From assembly GCF_016107625.1 (NCBI RefSeq), contig NZ_JABASV010000001.1, positions 372,001-436,000 of the forward strand: DNA of 64,000 nucleotides, in the 5' to 3' direction. The notes beneath the pieces are model-generated. The model saw only the letters and a list, made by a program, of their open reading frames with translations. It was not told where the DNA came from and ran no database searches. Each line of letters starts with the position of its first letter. Position 1 is the first letter of the stretch. Positions 1 through 10,095 of the stretch are shown here, one piece after another. This DNA comes from Vreelandella alkaliphila (lineage in GTDB: Bacteria > Pseudomonadota > Gammaproteobacteria > Pseudomonadales > Halomonadaceae). The translations under genes and the position numbers were made by a program.

Positions 1-1412
<1,412 letters not shown>

Positions 1413-1455
1413 TCAGATGTTCCGGCATACAAAAAAACAGGTGTTTAGTAACAAA

Positions 1456-1486
1456 AACACCCGCCTTCTTTGGGAAGGCGGGTGTT
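1456..1486 (-). terminator. Intrinsic terminator after zipA
   Basis: A 13-bp perfect inverted repeat (AACACCCGCCTTC / GAAGGCGGGTGTT) with a 5-nt loop, read on the minus strand, is followed by a T-rich run (TTTGTTAC). It starts 15 nt after the zipA stop and ends 44 nt before the ligA start, so it should reduce read-through from zipA into ligA. Confidence 0.85.
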
Positions 1487-1501
1487 AACGAAACGCGACG
1501 C

Positions 1502-3421
1502 TTAACGCGCTTGCAGTTGGCGATGCAAGCGATGGCGACGTTCAAAGTCATGAACGCGCTGCCTTGCAAACTCAATGGTTTGCGCCGTCATTACGCTACG
1601 GTTTTCATCTTTAAGCTCACCGCCCATATGGCGTACGACAACCATCGCCGTTTCGACCATCGCTTCAAACGCTGCTGAACTATCTTCAGCGCCGGGCAGC
1701 GGCATCAGGAACGTAATACCAGGGGTCACAAACTCATCCATTTCTTCAATGGGGAACGTACCAGGCTTAAGTACATTCACCATTGAAAATTGCAGTTCGC
1801 TATCGAAGCTTTCTGTTTCAAAACGGTGAAAGACACCCATTTCACGGCTATATCGAAGACCGCAGGCCATGATTAGCTCAAGCAATTTACCGCCATCAAA
1901 ACCTTCAGGCTCCCGCGAAAGCACACTGATCACGACCATTTCAGAAGCGTCGGTGAGCGCATCTCTAGCCCGCTCACTATTAACATCGTGGCGTAACGCT
2001 TTTTCTAACGTGGGGTGTGTACGTACAACGTTATCCCTATGTCCCGTTTCAGGCACATAATCATCGTAGTCATCAACATCGTGATAACTCTCATCGTGCG
2101 CAGAAATCGTCGGCTCATTATATTGCGCAGCCTCTCGCTCCGCGGCAGCGGTCATTGCAGCGGCCTCACGCGCTTCGGCTTGCTCTTGAGCAATACGCGC
2201 TTTTTCAGCGTCGGCTGCCTCTTTTGCTTCACGGCGCTGCTGCGCCTCAAGCGCTTTACGCTCGGCTTCAAGTGCTTTACGTTCTGCTTTTTGCTTGGCT
2301 AGTGCTTCCGCACGTTTCGCCTTCTCTGCTTTCTTACGCTCTTTCTCTTTACGACGCTCAATCAAGCGACGTTTAAAGGAACGCCCAATGCCTTCGAAGT
2401 CGACCAAGCGGTATTCATCAACCTCATCGTCATCTAGCTCTCTGTCTCCACCGGCGGTATCAGAACGCAATTGACGCCGCCTGGGCGTGTCAGCTGCATG
2501 TTGTACTGCATCTTCAGGTTCAACTCTTAGCGTCGGCTCTGCTTCTGCAGTCGGCTCAGCTGCAGCACTGGGTTCTTCTGACGCTTTTTCGATTGAAGCC
2601 TTTACGGTTGATGCAATTTGTTCATCAGTTCCAACTGATACCGCCTCTAGGCGGCTGTTAGCTTCAAGATTAGCAGCGTCTTCGTGTTGAGCCGTTGGCT
2701 GTTCTTTCTCAACATCAACTTGCTGACCGCTAACGCCTGACTCGTAATGCTCGGTGGGTTCAGGTACTGACTGTGAATCGTGGCTGTCAGGGCGACGGGC
2801 TTCAGTTGTAGAGGCAGGCTTGCTACTCGTCATTTGGTGAGTAGCGTCTGTGTGCTGAGTTTCATTGCTAACTGTATTGCTGGGATTCTCATCAGCCATA
2901 AATATGCTAGGCTCCCGGCGCTCGGGTTCAGGAATTGCAGACATGCCTAACGTGTGCTCGGCTGAAGCAGTATCTGGCTGAACGGATGTATAGCTCGTCG
3001 ACGTGGGATGCCCGACAGCAGAAGACTGTTCATGTTTTCGAGGCTCATTTTTACGAGACCACGAAAAATGTGCATTGGCTTTTGACTTGGCCGAACTGGC
3101 AGAGTTGGAAAAAGAACGTCGAAAATCAGACAGTACTTTGGAAGGCCCTGGGTGCTCTTGGCGTTCCAACTTAGGTTTTTGACCAAGGTTGCTGTAGTCA
3201 GCAGGCTTGACGACCCGGGCACCACCGTTAGGCAGTTCCCAGTTTATTTCCGCTTCTTTGACTTCATCATTAAATTCTTCGAATTTAGCGGCTGGCAAGT
3301 CTTTAACTGCTTGATCCAGACGGGGCACACGGCGTTGGCGCTGAAGCCTTCGCACACCGTCAACTACGATGAGCGAAACCAGTGCCAGTCCTAGAATGAT
3401 TAACCACTCTCTTAATTCCAT
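1502..3421 (-). CDS. zipA: Cell division protein ZipA, extended linker
   Basis: Inner-membrane division protein that tethers FtsZ to the membrane at midcell. The chosen start (ATG at 3421) gives MELREWLIILGLALVSLIVV, matching the N-terminal anchor of pseudomonad ZipA; an in-frame TTG 21 nt upstream is less likely. Domains for the 639-residue form: one membrane helix at about 3-20; a long Pro/Glu/Ser/Thr-rich disordered stretch at about 30-335; a highly charged Lys/Ala/Glu/Arg helix or coiled coil at about 345-455; and the C-terminal FtsZ-binding domain at about 495-639 (starts EMVVISVLSREPEGFDG). E. coli ZipA is 328 residues, so this linker is far longer than usual and carries a TolA-like charged helix. 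It lies between smc and ligA, the normal neighbourhood. Confidence 0.95.
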   Translation of the reverse strand: MELREWLIILGLALVSLIVVDGVRRLQRQRRVPRLDQAVKDLPAAKFEEFNDEVKEAEINWELPNGGARVVKPADYSNLGQKPKLERQEHPGPSKVLSDFRRSFSNSASSAKSKANAHFSWSRKNEPRKHEQSSAVGHPTSTSYTSVQPDTASAEHTLGMSAIPEPERREPSIFMADENPSNTVSNETQHTDATHQMTSSKPASTTEARRPDSHDSQSVPEPTEHYESGVSGQQVDVEKEQPTAQHEDAANLEANSRLEAVSVGTDEQIASTVKASIEKASEEPSAAAEPTAEAEPTLRVEPEDAVQHAADTPRRRQLRSDTAGGDRELDDDEVDEYRLVDFEGIGRSFKRRLIERRKEKERKKAEKAKRAEALAKQKAERKALEAERKALEAQQRREAKEAADAEKARIAQEQAEAREAAAMTAAAEREAAQYNEPTISAHDESYHDVDDYDDYVPETGHRDNVVRTHPTLEKALRHDVNSERARDALTDASEMVVISVLSREPEGFDGGKLLELIMACGLRYSREMGVFHRFETESFDSELQFSMVNVLKPGTFPIEEMDEFVTPGITFLMPLPGAEDSSAAFEAMVETAMVVVRHMGGELKDENRSVMTAQTIEFARQRVHDFERRHRLHRQLQAR

Positions 3422-4337
3422 GTCGAGCATTCCATGGGTCAATATACCGGTTGCAAAGGCGCAATGCCTAATGACGTAACATATCCGAAATTAGCTAATT
3501 ATCATCAAGCATAGCGCGGTTGCTACGAAAAGGGCCACTTTTTGCAGATTTTCACGCTTTAACACTCCTACAAGGTGGTTTTAGGCCAAATCTTTGACTA
3601 TATCAACCAAGAAAAGTGCCATTTTAGCGCTAATTTATCCCGACAGGACACATCGTCACATCATCGTCTGCTTTCTATAGGGAGAAATTTCGCTCCCTTG
3701 GCTCGCCTTCTCACACCGTAACATGACAAGCCCACATTCAAACTTACGTAACGAAACGCCACTGCTCTTCTGCCAAATTGCCCAGCCAACTGCTGTTCGA
3801 TCAAAAGCTATTCTGTTACAAACCTATCTGTTACAAACATATCTATTACAAACCTATCTATTACAAACCTACGTCACCAAAAATTCCGTCGTAACGAATA
3901 GTATTTAATAGCTAATGAAATCATAGCATATATGTTTTAAACCCTTAACTAACGCTATACAAAGGTAATGAAAGTTCACATTTCAGATTTGTCAATTTTA
4001 GATAGATGAACATGCTTAACTGCACGATACGCTTTAGCAGGAGCAGCCCTCAGCGCCCATGATCAAAGCAGTTAATCAGAAACCTAGAATAAATATAAAT
4101 CATTGATAAAAAAGGAATTTTATAATAAAAAAATGAAGAAATAAACGCTATCAATAGCCACTAATGAACCTAATCTGGGATAGCTAAGCAAAAGCAGAAG
4201 GACTCACTATCGGTTCAGCACACAACCCGTCACAGGCTTGCTCTACCGCAATTTTTGCATATTTCATAAGGCTTTTAATGGGTGAAAACTCGTTTAGTTT
4301 GCCACCATTGAAGGCACCGCATTTGCCGATAAAGCAC
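3422..4337. other. Long AT-rich gap between smc and zipA
   Basis: About 900 bases without a convincing gene, where other gammaproteobacteria usually have a short spacer. It holds a 15-bp x 4 tandem repeat (3813-3872) and very AT-rich DNA around 3880-4160. The zipA promoter should lie in the 3422-3700 part. A 61-codon plus-strand frame (3723-3908) and a 60-codon minus-strand frame overlapping the end of smc (4184-4366) lack ribosome binding sites and recognisable domains, so I do not call them genes. Confidence 0.6.
3813..3872. repeat. 15-bp tandem repeat, 4 copies
   Basis: Four consecutive copies of CTRTTACAAACCTAT (units starting 3813, 3828, 3843, 3858), differing only at a few positions. 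The period is a multiple of three, so an open plus-strand frame repeats Leu-Leu-Gln-Thr-Tyr through it, but without a supported start. No function recognised. Confidence 0.9.
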
Positions 4338-7300
4338 TTAATCGACCAGTGCTGCAGCCTCATCAATACCTACCGAAACAAGCCTAGACACACCAGGCTC
4401 CTGCATGGTGACACCCATCAAGCGCTCAGCAGCCTCCATAGCAATTTTGTTATGGGTGATATAGATAAACTGAACGCTTTCCGACATTTCTTTAACAAGT
4501 TTGGCGTAGCGGCCTACGTTGGCATCATCCAGCGGGGCATCGACTTCGTCCAACATACAGAAAGGCGCAGGGTTCAACTGGAAAATTGCGAAAACCAACG
4601 ACAGTGCAGTTAACGCCTTTTCTCCCCCTGAGAGTAGGTGAATAGTACTGTTTTTCTTACCTGGCGGCCGCGCCATAATTGCCACACCAGTTTCCAGCAA
4701 ATCATCCCCGGTAAGGGTTAGCCAAGCAGCTCCCCCACCGAAAACCCGTGGAAATAGCGTTTGTAGACCCGTATTAACCTGGTCAAATGTTTCTCGAAAG
4801 CGAACGCGCGTTTCCTGATCGATACGTTTAATCGCACGCTCTAACGTTTCCAATGCTTCCGTAAGCTCTGCATGCTGAGCTTCCAAGTAGTTACGCCGTT
4901 CGGCTTGCTGATCGTACTCTTCGATCGCGGCAAGGTTAATGGCGCCTAAACGGCGAATCTTATCTGTGGTGTTTTCCAACCGCTCCTGCCAAGCAGCTTC
5001 ACTGGCGTCGCTAGGCAGGTGCTCTGCTAAAGCATCGGGATCATGGCCTAGTTCTGCTAATTGCTCATCTTGGGTTGCCGCTTTCAGCGCCAGTGCTTGT
5101 ACATCCATACGGCGCTGTTGTAACTGTTCACGGCTTTGCTCCAAGTTGCGCTCGTGCTGCTGGCGAGCCAGCTCGTCGTTGCGCAGCTGCTCTGCCAATG
5201 CCTGAGCCTGCTGACGGGTATCATTCAGGCGCCGCTCCTGCTGCTCGCGCTGGTGTAGCAACTCCTCTAATTCTTCAGCAGCCAGTTCGTCTGGCTCTAC
5301 CAGCATTTCCCTGGACTCTTCTAACTCAGCAATACGTAGCGAAAGGCGCTCTTCACTATCGCTACTACGGCTTTGTTGGGCTTGCAGGCTATTCCGCTCA
5401 GCATTCAATCGCTCTCGCTCTAGCGCCAACGCCTGCTGACGCGCCTTCATGGGAGCATGCTGTTGATTTAACTGGTCACGCTGCTCACGTTGGCGACTGC
5501 GATGTTCAGCGCTGGTTTCACGGGCTTCGGCAGCAGCTTCTAGCTGTTCCATAGCAGCATGCCATCGAGCACGCTGCTCTTCTAAAGTGAGCGTTAACTC
5601 CGCCTCATCCTGTTGTAGTTGGGCGAGCTCATCATCCAACTCGGTGGCGCGGCTCTCTAAATGTTCCAGGCGTTGAGCTAGTCGCTGCTCTTTCACCGCA
5701 AGCTGTTGGAGCGAAGCAGCGTGGGCACGCTCTTGCTCGGCCTGCTGCTCACGGGTTTGCTCTAGCACTTCAATGGCTTCGCTAGCGGCTTCGCACTGCT
5801 CATTCAGCAACGCTAACGCGTCTTCATCCTGGGTAAGACGGGCGTCTAATTCGTCAAACCGACGGCGTGTCACCAACAGTGCATCAACACCTTCACCATT
5901 GGCCTGTTGGTGCAGCCAGCCGCGTCCACGCCATACGCCTTCCCGGCTGACAACACTCTCTCCAGGCGCCAAATTACCTAGTAGCGTCTCAGCATCTTCG
6001 TTCGTTTCTGCGAAGTGAATACTTGCTAACCATTCGCCTAACGCACCTGCCCCAGACACCAGCGAATCCAAGCGCTGCGCGGATGTCGCTGGCCGCTCAG
6101 CTTGGTCAATTAAGCACCAATCAGTGGCTAGGGCATTAGGTAGCGCGTTTAGCTGGTTCGCTGACACTAAACGGGCGTTTAACCACGGCGCAAGCAGCCA
6201 GGAAATCACTCGCTCCCAGCCAGATGCAACACTAATCGCTTCACCAAGACGTAGCGCATCGGCTAAGCCGTGAGCCGCTAATGCATCGCTCAGATCTGGG
6301 TCGTGATCAGCCAAGGCGGCATCAATTAACGCCTTCAATGACGCGAGTTCGCCTTGATGTTGACTTAGTTCAGCACGCTGCTGATCACGCGCCTGGGTGG
6401 CCTGCTGATAAGCGGCTTTGGCATCGCTATAGCGCTGCTGCCAAAGGTCACGTTCGGTTTGAAAGGCTTCAGCACGCTGCTCAGCCTCTTCCCGCTGGGC
6501 TTGGCATTCGGCGTGTTCATTGCGCAGTTCAGTGACATCGGCAAGTTCGCCACGCTGCTGACGGCGGCGCTGGTTCTCCGCCTGCATGCGCGCAATACGC
6601 TGCTCTAAATCGCGTAATTGGTCTTGGCTACGGTCCGCTTCCCGACTAGCATCGCGCCAGTGATTTTCTGCATCGGCCCACTGCTGTTCGGCAGCTTCAA
6701 GAGCGGGGGTCGCATCCGCTAAGGTTTGCTCAAGCGTCTCTAGCTGCTCTTCAAGGGCTTCATGCTCTGGAAGCAAGTCCTCTAAACGAGTCTCTATCGC
6801 GACAAGTCGCTCTTGATCGCCTTCGCTGACTCGGCGCTGCTCATCAAGGTCGCGGCGCGCCGTTGCTATATCGCTCGCCAATTGAGCTTCACGACTGCGG
6901 CGGTGCGCTTGATCCTGCTCCAGGCGGGCAATACGGGTGGTGGTTTCAAAGAACTGTTGCTGGTGGCGTTCTAGCACATCGGCAAGTTCATCGTGCTGTT
7001 CACGCGCTTGTTCCAGGCGCGTTTCACACTGACGTACGCCAAATACGTCTTTCTCAACCGCAATTTCCAGCTCGCGCACTCGGCTTTCTTGGTGAGATTG
7101 CTCAGCACGCAATGCGCGTCCGCGTACTAACGCCAGCTCACCTTTTAGCCGGTACTCCTGCTGCTTTAACTCTTGGTAGCGCTTGGCTGCTTCTGCCTGA
7201 CGCTTAAGGCGTTCGAGCTGTTTGTCCAACTCTTCACGGATATCATCCAGGCGTTCCAAATTCTCCTGGGTGCGGCGCATACGGTTTTCGGTTTCTCGGC

Positions 7301-7829
7301 GGCGCTCTTTATATTTTGAAATACCCGCGGCCTCTTCCAGCGTGGCACGCAGGTCATCGGGGCGTGCTTCGATTAGCCGTGAAATCATCCCCTGGCCGAT
7401 AATGGCGTAAGAACGCGGGCCTAAACCAGTGCCCATAAACAGATCAGCGATATCTCGCCGACGGCACTTTTGACCATTAAAGAAGTAATTGGATTGGCCG
7501 TCGCGGGTGACTAAGCGCTTTACCGCAATTTCTGAGTACTGCGCGTAAACGCCCCCCATGCCTCCATCGCGGTTATCGAACTTGAGCTCGATAGAGGCTT
7601 GGCTGATCGGCTTACGACCGGTGGAGCCGTTGAAGATAACATCGGCCATCGATTCACCGCGCAGGGTTTTAGCTGAGGATTCCCCCATTACCCAGCGCAC
7701 CGCATCGATGATATTAGATTTGCCACAACCGTTTGGCCCAACGATGGCGGTCATATTGCCATCGAAGGGCACCGTTACTGGATCGACAAAAGACTTGAAC
7801 CCAACAAGACGAATAGAGGTTAAGCGCAT
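4338..7829 (-). CDS. smc: Chromosome partition protein Smc
   Basis: SMC-family ATPase that compacts and segregates the chromosome, normally with ScpA and ScpB. At 1163 residues it is full length. The N-terminal ATPase half carries Walker A GPNGCGKSN at about residue 32. Long Glu/Gln/Arg/Leu heptad-like coiled coils flank a globular hinge at roughly residues 505-660. The C-terminal half has the ABC signature LLSGGEKALTALSLVF and Walker B PFCMLDEVDAPLDD. The start at 7829 (MRLTSIRLVGFKSFVDP) matches the family. It lies 33 nt after ccmI on the same strand and may be partly read from the ccm operon. A true Smc, not MukB, is consistent with a non-enterobacterial gammaproteobacterium. Confidence 0.98.
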   Translation of the reverse strand: MRLTSIRLVGFKSFVDPVTVPFDGNMTAIVGPNGCGKSNIIDAVRWVMGESSAKTLRGESMADVIFNGSTGRKPISQASIELKFDNRDGGMGGVYAQYSEIAVKRLVTRDGQSNYFFNGQKCRRRDIADLFMGTGLGPRSYAIIGQGMISRLIEARPDDLRATLEEAAGISKYKERRRETENRMRRTQENLERLDDIREELDKQLERLKRQAEAAKRYQELKQQEYRLKGELALVRGRALRAEQSHQESRVRELEIAVEKDVFGVRQCETRLEQAREQHDELADVLERHQQQFFETTTRIARLEQDQAHRRSREAQLASDIATARRDLDEQRRVSEGDQERLVAIETRLEDLLPEHEALEEQLETLEQTLADATPALEAAEQQWADAENHWRDASREADRSQDQLRDLEQRIARMQAENQRRRQQRGELADVTELRNEHAECQAQREEAEQRAEAFQTERDLWQQRYSDAKAAYQQATQARDQQRAELSQHQGELASLKALIDAALADHDPDLSDALAAHGLADALRLGEAISVASGWERVISWLLAPWLNARLVSANQLNALPNALATDWCLIDQAERPATSAQRLDSLVSGAGALGEWLASIHFAETNEDAETLLGNLAPGESVVSREGVWRGRGWLHQQANGEGVDALLVTRRRFDELDARLTQDEDALALLNEQCEAASEAIEVLEQTREQQAEQERAHAASLQQLAVKEQRLAQRLEHLESRATELDDELAQLQQDEAELTLTLEEQRARWHAAMEQLEAAAEARETSAEHRSRQREQRDQLNQQHAPMKARQQALALERERLNAERNSLQAQQSRSSDSEERLSLRIAELEESREMLVEPDELAAEELEELLHQREQQERRLNDTRQQAQALAEQLRNDELARQQHERNLEQSREQLQQRRMDVQALALKAATQDEQLAELGHDPDALAEHLPSDASEAAWQERLENTTDKIRRLGAINLAAIEEYDQQAERRNYLEAQHAELTEALETLERAIKRIDQETRVRFRETFDQVNTGLQTLFPRVFGGGAAWLTLTGDDLLETGVAIMARPPGKKNSTIHLLSGGEKALTALSLVFAIFQLNPAPFCMLDEVDAPLDDANVGRYAKLVKEMSESVQFIYITHNKIAMEAAERLMGVTMQEPGVSRLVSVGIDEAAALVD

Positions 7830-7862
7830 TACGACCCTTAGCTGCGGTTGTTTGCGTGGACG

Positions 7863-9110
7863 TTATTCAAAAACGCGGTCAATAACAACATTTGCCGCAT
7901 CATCCTCACTAATAGGTCCAACGCTTACGCTCTCTAGATCGCCAAACAGATCACCAGGCTGAGGGGTTGCCTGACCAGATTGCGAAACGCGAACAACTAA
8001 GCGTGCTTCGCGCACCTGGGAGATTTGCGCTTGGGGTGACATAGCCGCGTTGTCATCCAGCACAACAGTCATGGGAAGCTCTGACACTTGGGCACGAATA
8101 ACAGCCAACGGCGGCAGCTCGCCTTTCATGTCTCGAGCAGTGATAAACACGCTAGCATCGTCACTGACGTTATCCATCAGTGCTTCGTCTAATGAGACAG
8201 TCACACGCACGCCCTGGCTTTGGGCGGCCTCAACCGCCGCTGCTTCAGGCTCTACCCCTAAACGCTCTTGAGCAACGCGAATACCTTCGCGCAAGGAAGA
8301 TGCCGTTTCGGGATCTTCTATGTTTGCGACAGCACGACGCCAGCGGTCAATCGCTGTTTCATAGTCCCCATTATCAAACGCATGGATACCAAGCAAACCG
8401 AGCACTGTGGGCTGGCGTGGGTCTTGCGCTAGCGTCTCATCCACTAGCGACTGTACTTCGGGAGTCAGTTCGCGTTCCGCCATAAAAAAGCGCAGTTGAG
8501 CAAGTTGCGCTAACAGCGGAGGAATCCGCCCTTCAATAGCAATCAACCGCTCTAACGCATCGACAGCCTTGTCGGACTGACCAGTTTCACGGTAAAGCGG
8601 AAACAGTGAACTCCACACATTGGGGTTATTCGGCTGACGCTCGGCTTCTGCTTCCATGCGTTCTAAATACATGGCCAGTGAGCCATCGGGATCGTTTTGC
8701 ACTTCTTGCTGAATAGCGTAAAGCGTTAAATCGCCTTCCGCGCCGTTTTGCTGATACCAAAACGTACTCGCCCCCACCACGGCTACCATAACCAAGGGAA
8801 TAGCAAGCCTGCCCGCCGTCGCCGTTTTTAAGGGACGCTTAGTACGGCTGGCAGTGTCTTCCAACAGGCTACGCTCTAGCTCCAGACGGTCTTCTTTAAA
8901 CCGCTCCTCATCCATATCGCCACGTTCGTGAGCAGCTTCCAACGAGGCCAAACGACGCTTAAAAATCGCCACGTTTTGCTCATCAGCGGTATCGTTAGCT
9001 TCGAAGTGATCTAGCTTGTCGCGTAGCGTGCGGGCATCGCGCATCGGCGCTATCAATAACCAAAGCGCGGGGAGTAATAGTAAAGCAATCGCAATCCACA
9101 GCGGTGTCAT
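7863..9110 (-). CDS. ccmI: Cytochrome c biogenesis protein CcmI
   Basis: Last gene of the ccm operon. CcmI acts as an apocytochrome c chaperone that hands the protein to the CcmF/CcmH haem lyase. The 415-residue protein begins with a membrane helix (TPLWIAIALLLLPALWLLIA), followed by a cytoplasmic Leu/Arg/Glu-rich loop at about 30-95. A second helix is near residues 98-118, then a periplasmic TPR region (about 135-290) and a C-terminal beta-rich domain, the usual fused CcmI layout. Its ATG overlaps the ccmH stop by 4 nt, so it is translationally coupled. It would be less certain alone, but the context settles it. Confidence 0.95.
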   Translation of the reverse strand: MTPLWIAIALLLLPALWLLIAPMRDARTLRDKLDHFEANDTADEQNVAIFKRRLASLEAAHERGDMDEERFKEDRLELERSLLEDTASRTKRPLKTATAGRLAIPLVMVAVVGASTFWYQQNGAEGDLTLYAIQQEVQNDPDGSLAMYLERMEAEAERQPNNPNVWSSLFPLYRETGQSDKAVDALERLIAIEGRIPPLLAQLAQLRFFMAERELTPEVQSLVDETLAQDPRQPTVLGLLGIHAFDNGDYETAIDRWRRAVANIEDPETASSLREGIRVAQERLGVEPEAAAVEAAQSQGVRVTVSLDEALMDNVSDDASVFITARDMKGELPPLAVIRAQVSELPMTVVLDDNAAMSPQAQISQVREARLVVRVSQSGQATPQPGDLFGDLESVSVGPISEDDAANVVIDRVFE

Positions 9111-9577
9111 GAAGACCTCTCGCGGTTAATCAGGGCATCCAGGCGGGCACGTTCTTCGGCGCTAAGCGCTTTCGCTGAGGCATTACGACGAGCGCGAACC
9201 ATCATCACGACGACCACTACACCGAGCAGCACTAACCCTATCGGTAATCCCCACAACAGGTAAGTACGGTTTTCTAAACGCGGGTTATAGAGAATGTACT
9301 CTCCAAACCGCTGCACCATATGGTTAACAATCTCGATATCCGATTGACCATCCTGGAGCAATTGATAGACACGCTCACGCATATCAGCGGAAATTGGCGC
9401 ATCAGAATCATCGATTGCTTGGTTCTCACATAAAGGGCAGCGCATCGAGGCAGTGAGATCATGGTAACGCTGCTCCATAACAGGATCGTCGAACTCACGT
9501 ATCTCAATACCGCCGGCCAACGCGCCGCTAGTCAGTGTCAGCAGCGCGACGGTAAGCATTAAGCGTATTAGCGCCAT
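9107..9577 (-). CDS. ccmH: Cytochrome c maturation thioreductase CcmH
   Basis: Periplasmic, membrane-anchored thiol oxidoreductase that keeps the CXXCH haem-binding cysteines of apocytochrome c reduced and takes part in haem ligation. At 156 residues this is the CcmL/CcmH-N form without the TPR half, which is CcmI here. It has a signal peptide (LMLTVALLTLTSGALAGG), the family motif RCPLCENQ at about residues 46-53, and one C-terminal membrane helix (about 104-126). It overlaps ccmG by 10 nt and ccmI by 4 nt. Confidence 0.96.
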   Translation of the reverse strand: MALIRLMLTVALLTLTSGALAGGIEIREFDDPVMEQRYHDLTASMRCPLCENQAIDDSDAPISADMRERVYQLLQDGQSDIEIVNHMVQRFGEYILYNPRLENRTYLLWGLPIGLVLLGVVVVVMMVRARRNASAKALSAEERARLDALINRERSS

Positions 9578-10095
9578 TTTTCCACCTCCGGCAGAATGCG
9601 TTCACGAACGTCTTCCGGCGACACGTAACCTTTGTGGTGGTAGCGAATGACACCGTCAGCATCAACCAAGAAGGTTTCCGGTGCACCGTAAACCCCCAGA
9701 TCAAAGCCAAGGCTACCGTCTGGATCAAACACATTAACTTCGAAGGGATCACCAAACTCGCTCAAGAACTCCAGCCCTTTTTCGCGAGTATCTCGATAGT
9801 TAATGCCGACCATGCGAATGCCCTGATCAGCCAACTCCAGCAACTGCGGCATTTCCTGCTTACAAGCGGGGCACCATTCGCCCCATACATTTACCAGGGT
9901 GACATCGCCAGTTAACAGGGTTTGATCAACTTGGCGATTTTCATCGCGCAGTGTCGTGGCTTCAAACGTAGGAAACTGCCTGGCCATTAGCGCCGAGTCG
10001 CGGTGCGAAGGGTCGCGCCCTAGCCCTTGATAAAGGAATAAGGCAATCCCCAGAAAGCCAATCGGTAGTAGTAAAAGCAATAGACGACGTGTCAT
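9568..10095 (-). CDS. ccmG: Thiol:disulfide interchange protein CcmG (DsbE)
   Basis: Thioredoxin-fold periplasmic reductant for the cytochrome c maturation pathway. The 175-residue protein has an N-terminal membrane anchor (LLLLLLPIGFLGIALFLY), the active site WCPAC at about residues 73-77 in VNVWGEWCPACKQEMPQLL, and the cis-Pro region GVYGAPETFLVDADG. Its start codon overlaps the ccmF stop by 4 nt. The mature domain has the normal DsbE length and no missing residues. Confidence 0.96.
   Translation of the reverse strand: MTRRLLLLLLPIGFLGIALFLYQGLGRDPSHRDSALMARQFPTFEATTLRDENRQVDQTLLTGDVTLVNVWGEWCPACKQEMPQLLELADQGIRMVGINYRDTREKGLEFLSEFGDPFEVNVFDPDGSLGFDLGVYGAPETFLVDADGVIRYHHKGYVSPEDVRERILPEVEKWR

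Noticed and set aside
3723..3908. Plus-strand 61-codon frame with LLQTY repeats
   Set aside because: No Shine-Dalgarno before the ATG, the product has no family resemblance, and the frame exists mainly because the 15-bp repeat keeps phase.
4184..4366. Minus-strand 60-codon frame overlapping the smc end
   Set aside because: Overlaps the true smc C-terminus in another frame, with no start signal or domain.
5075..5554. 159-codon plus-strand frame inside smc
   Set aside because: Antisense shadow of the Smc coiled-coil coding sequence; no start signal or homology recognised.
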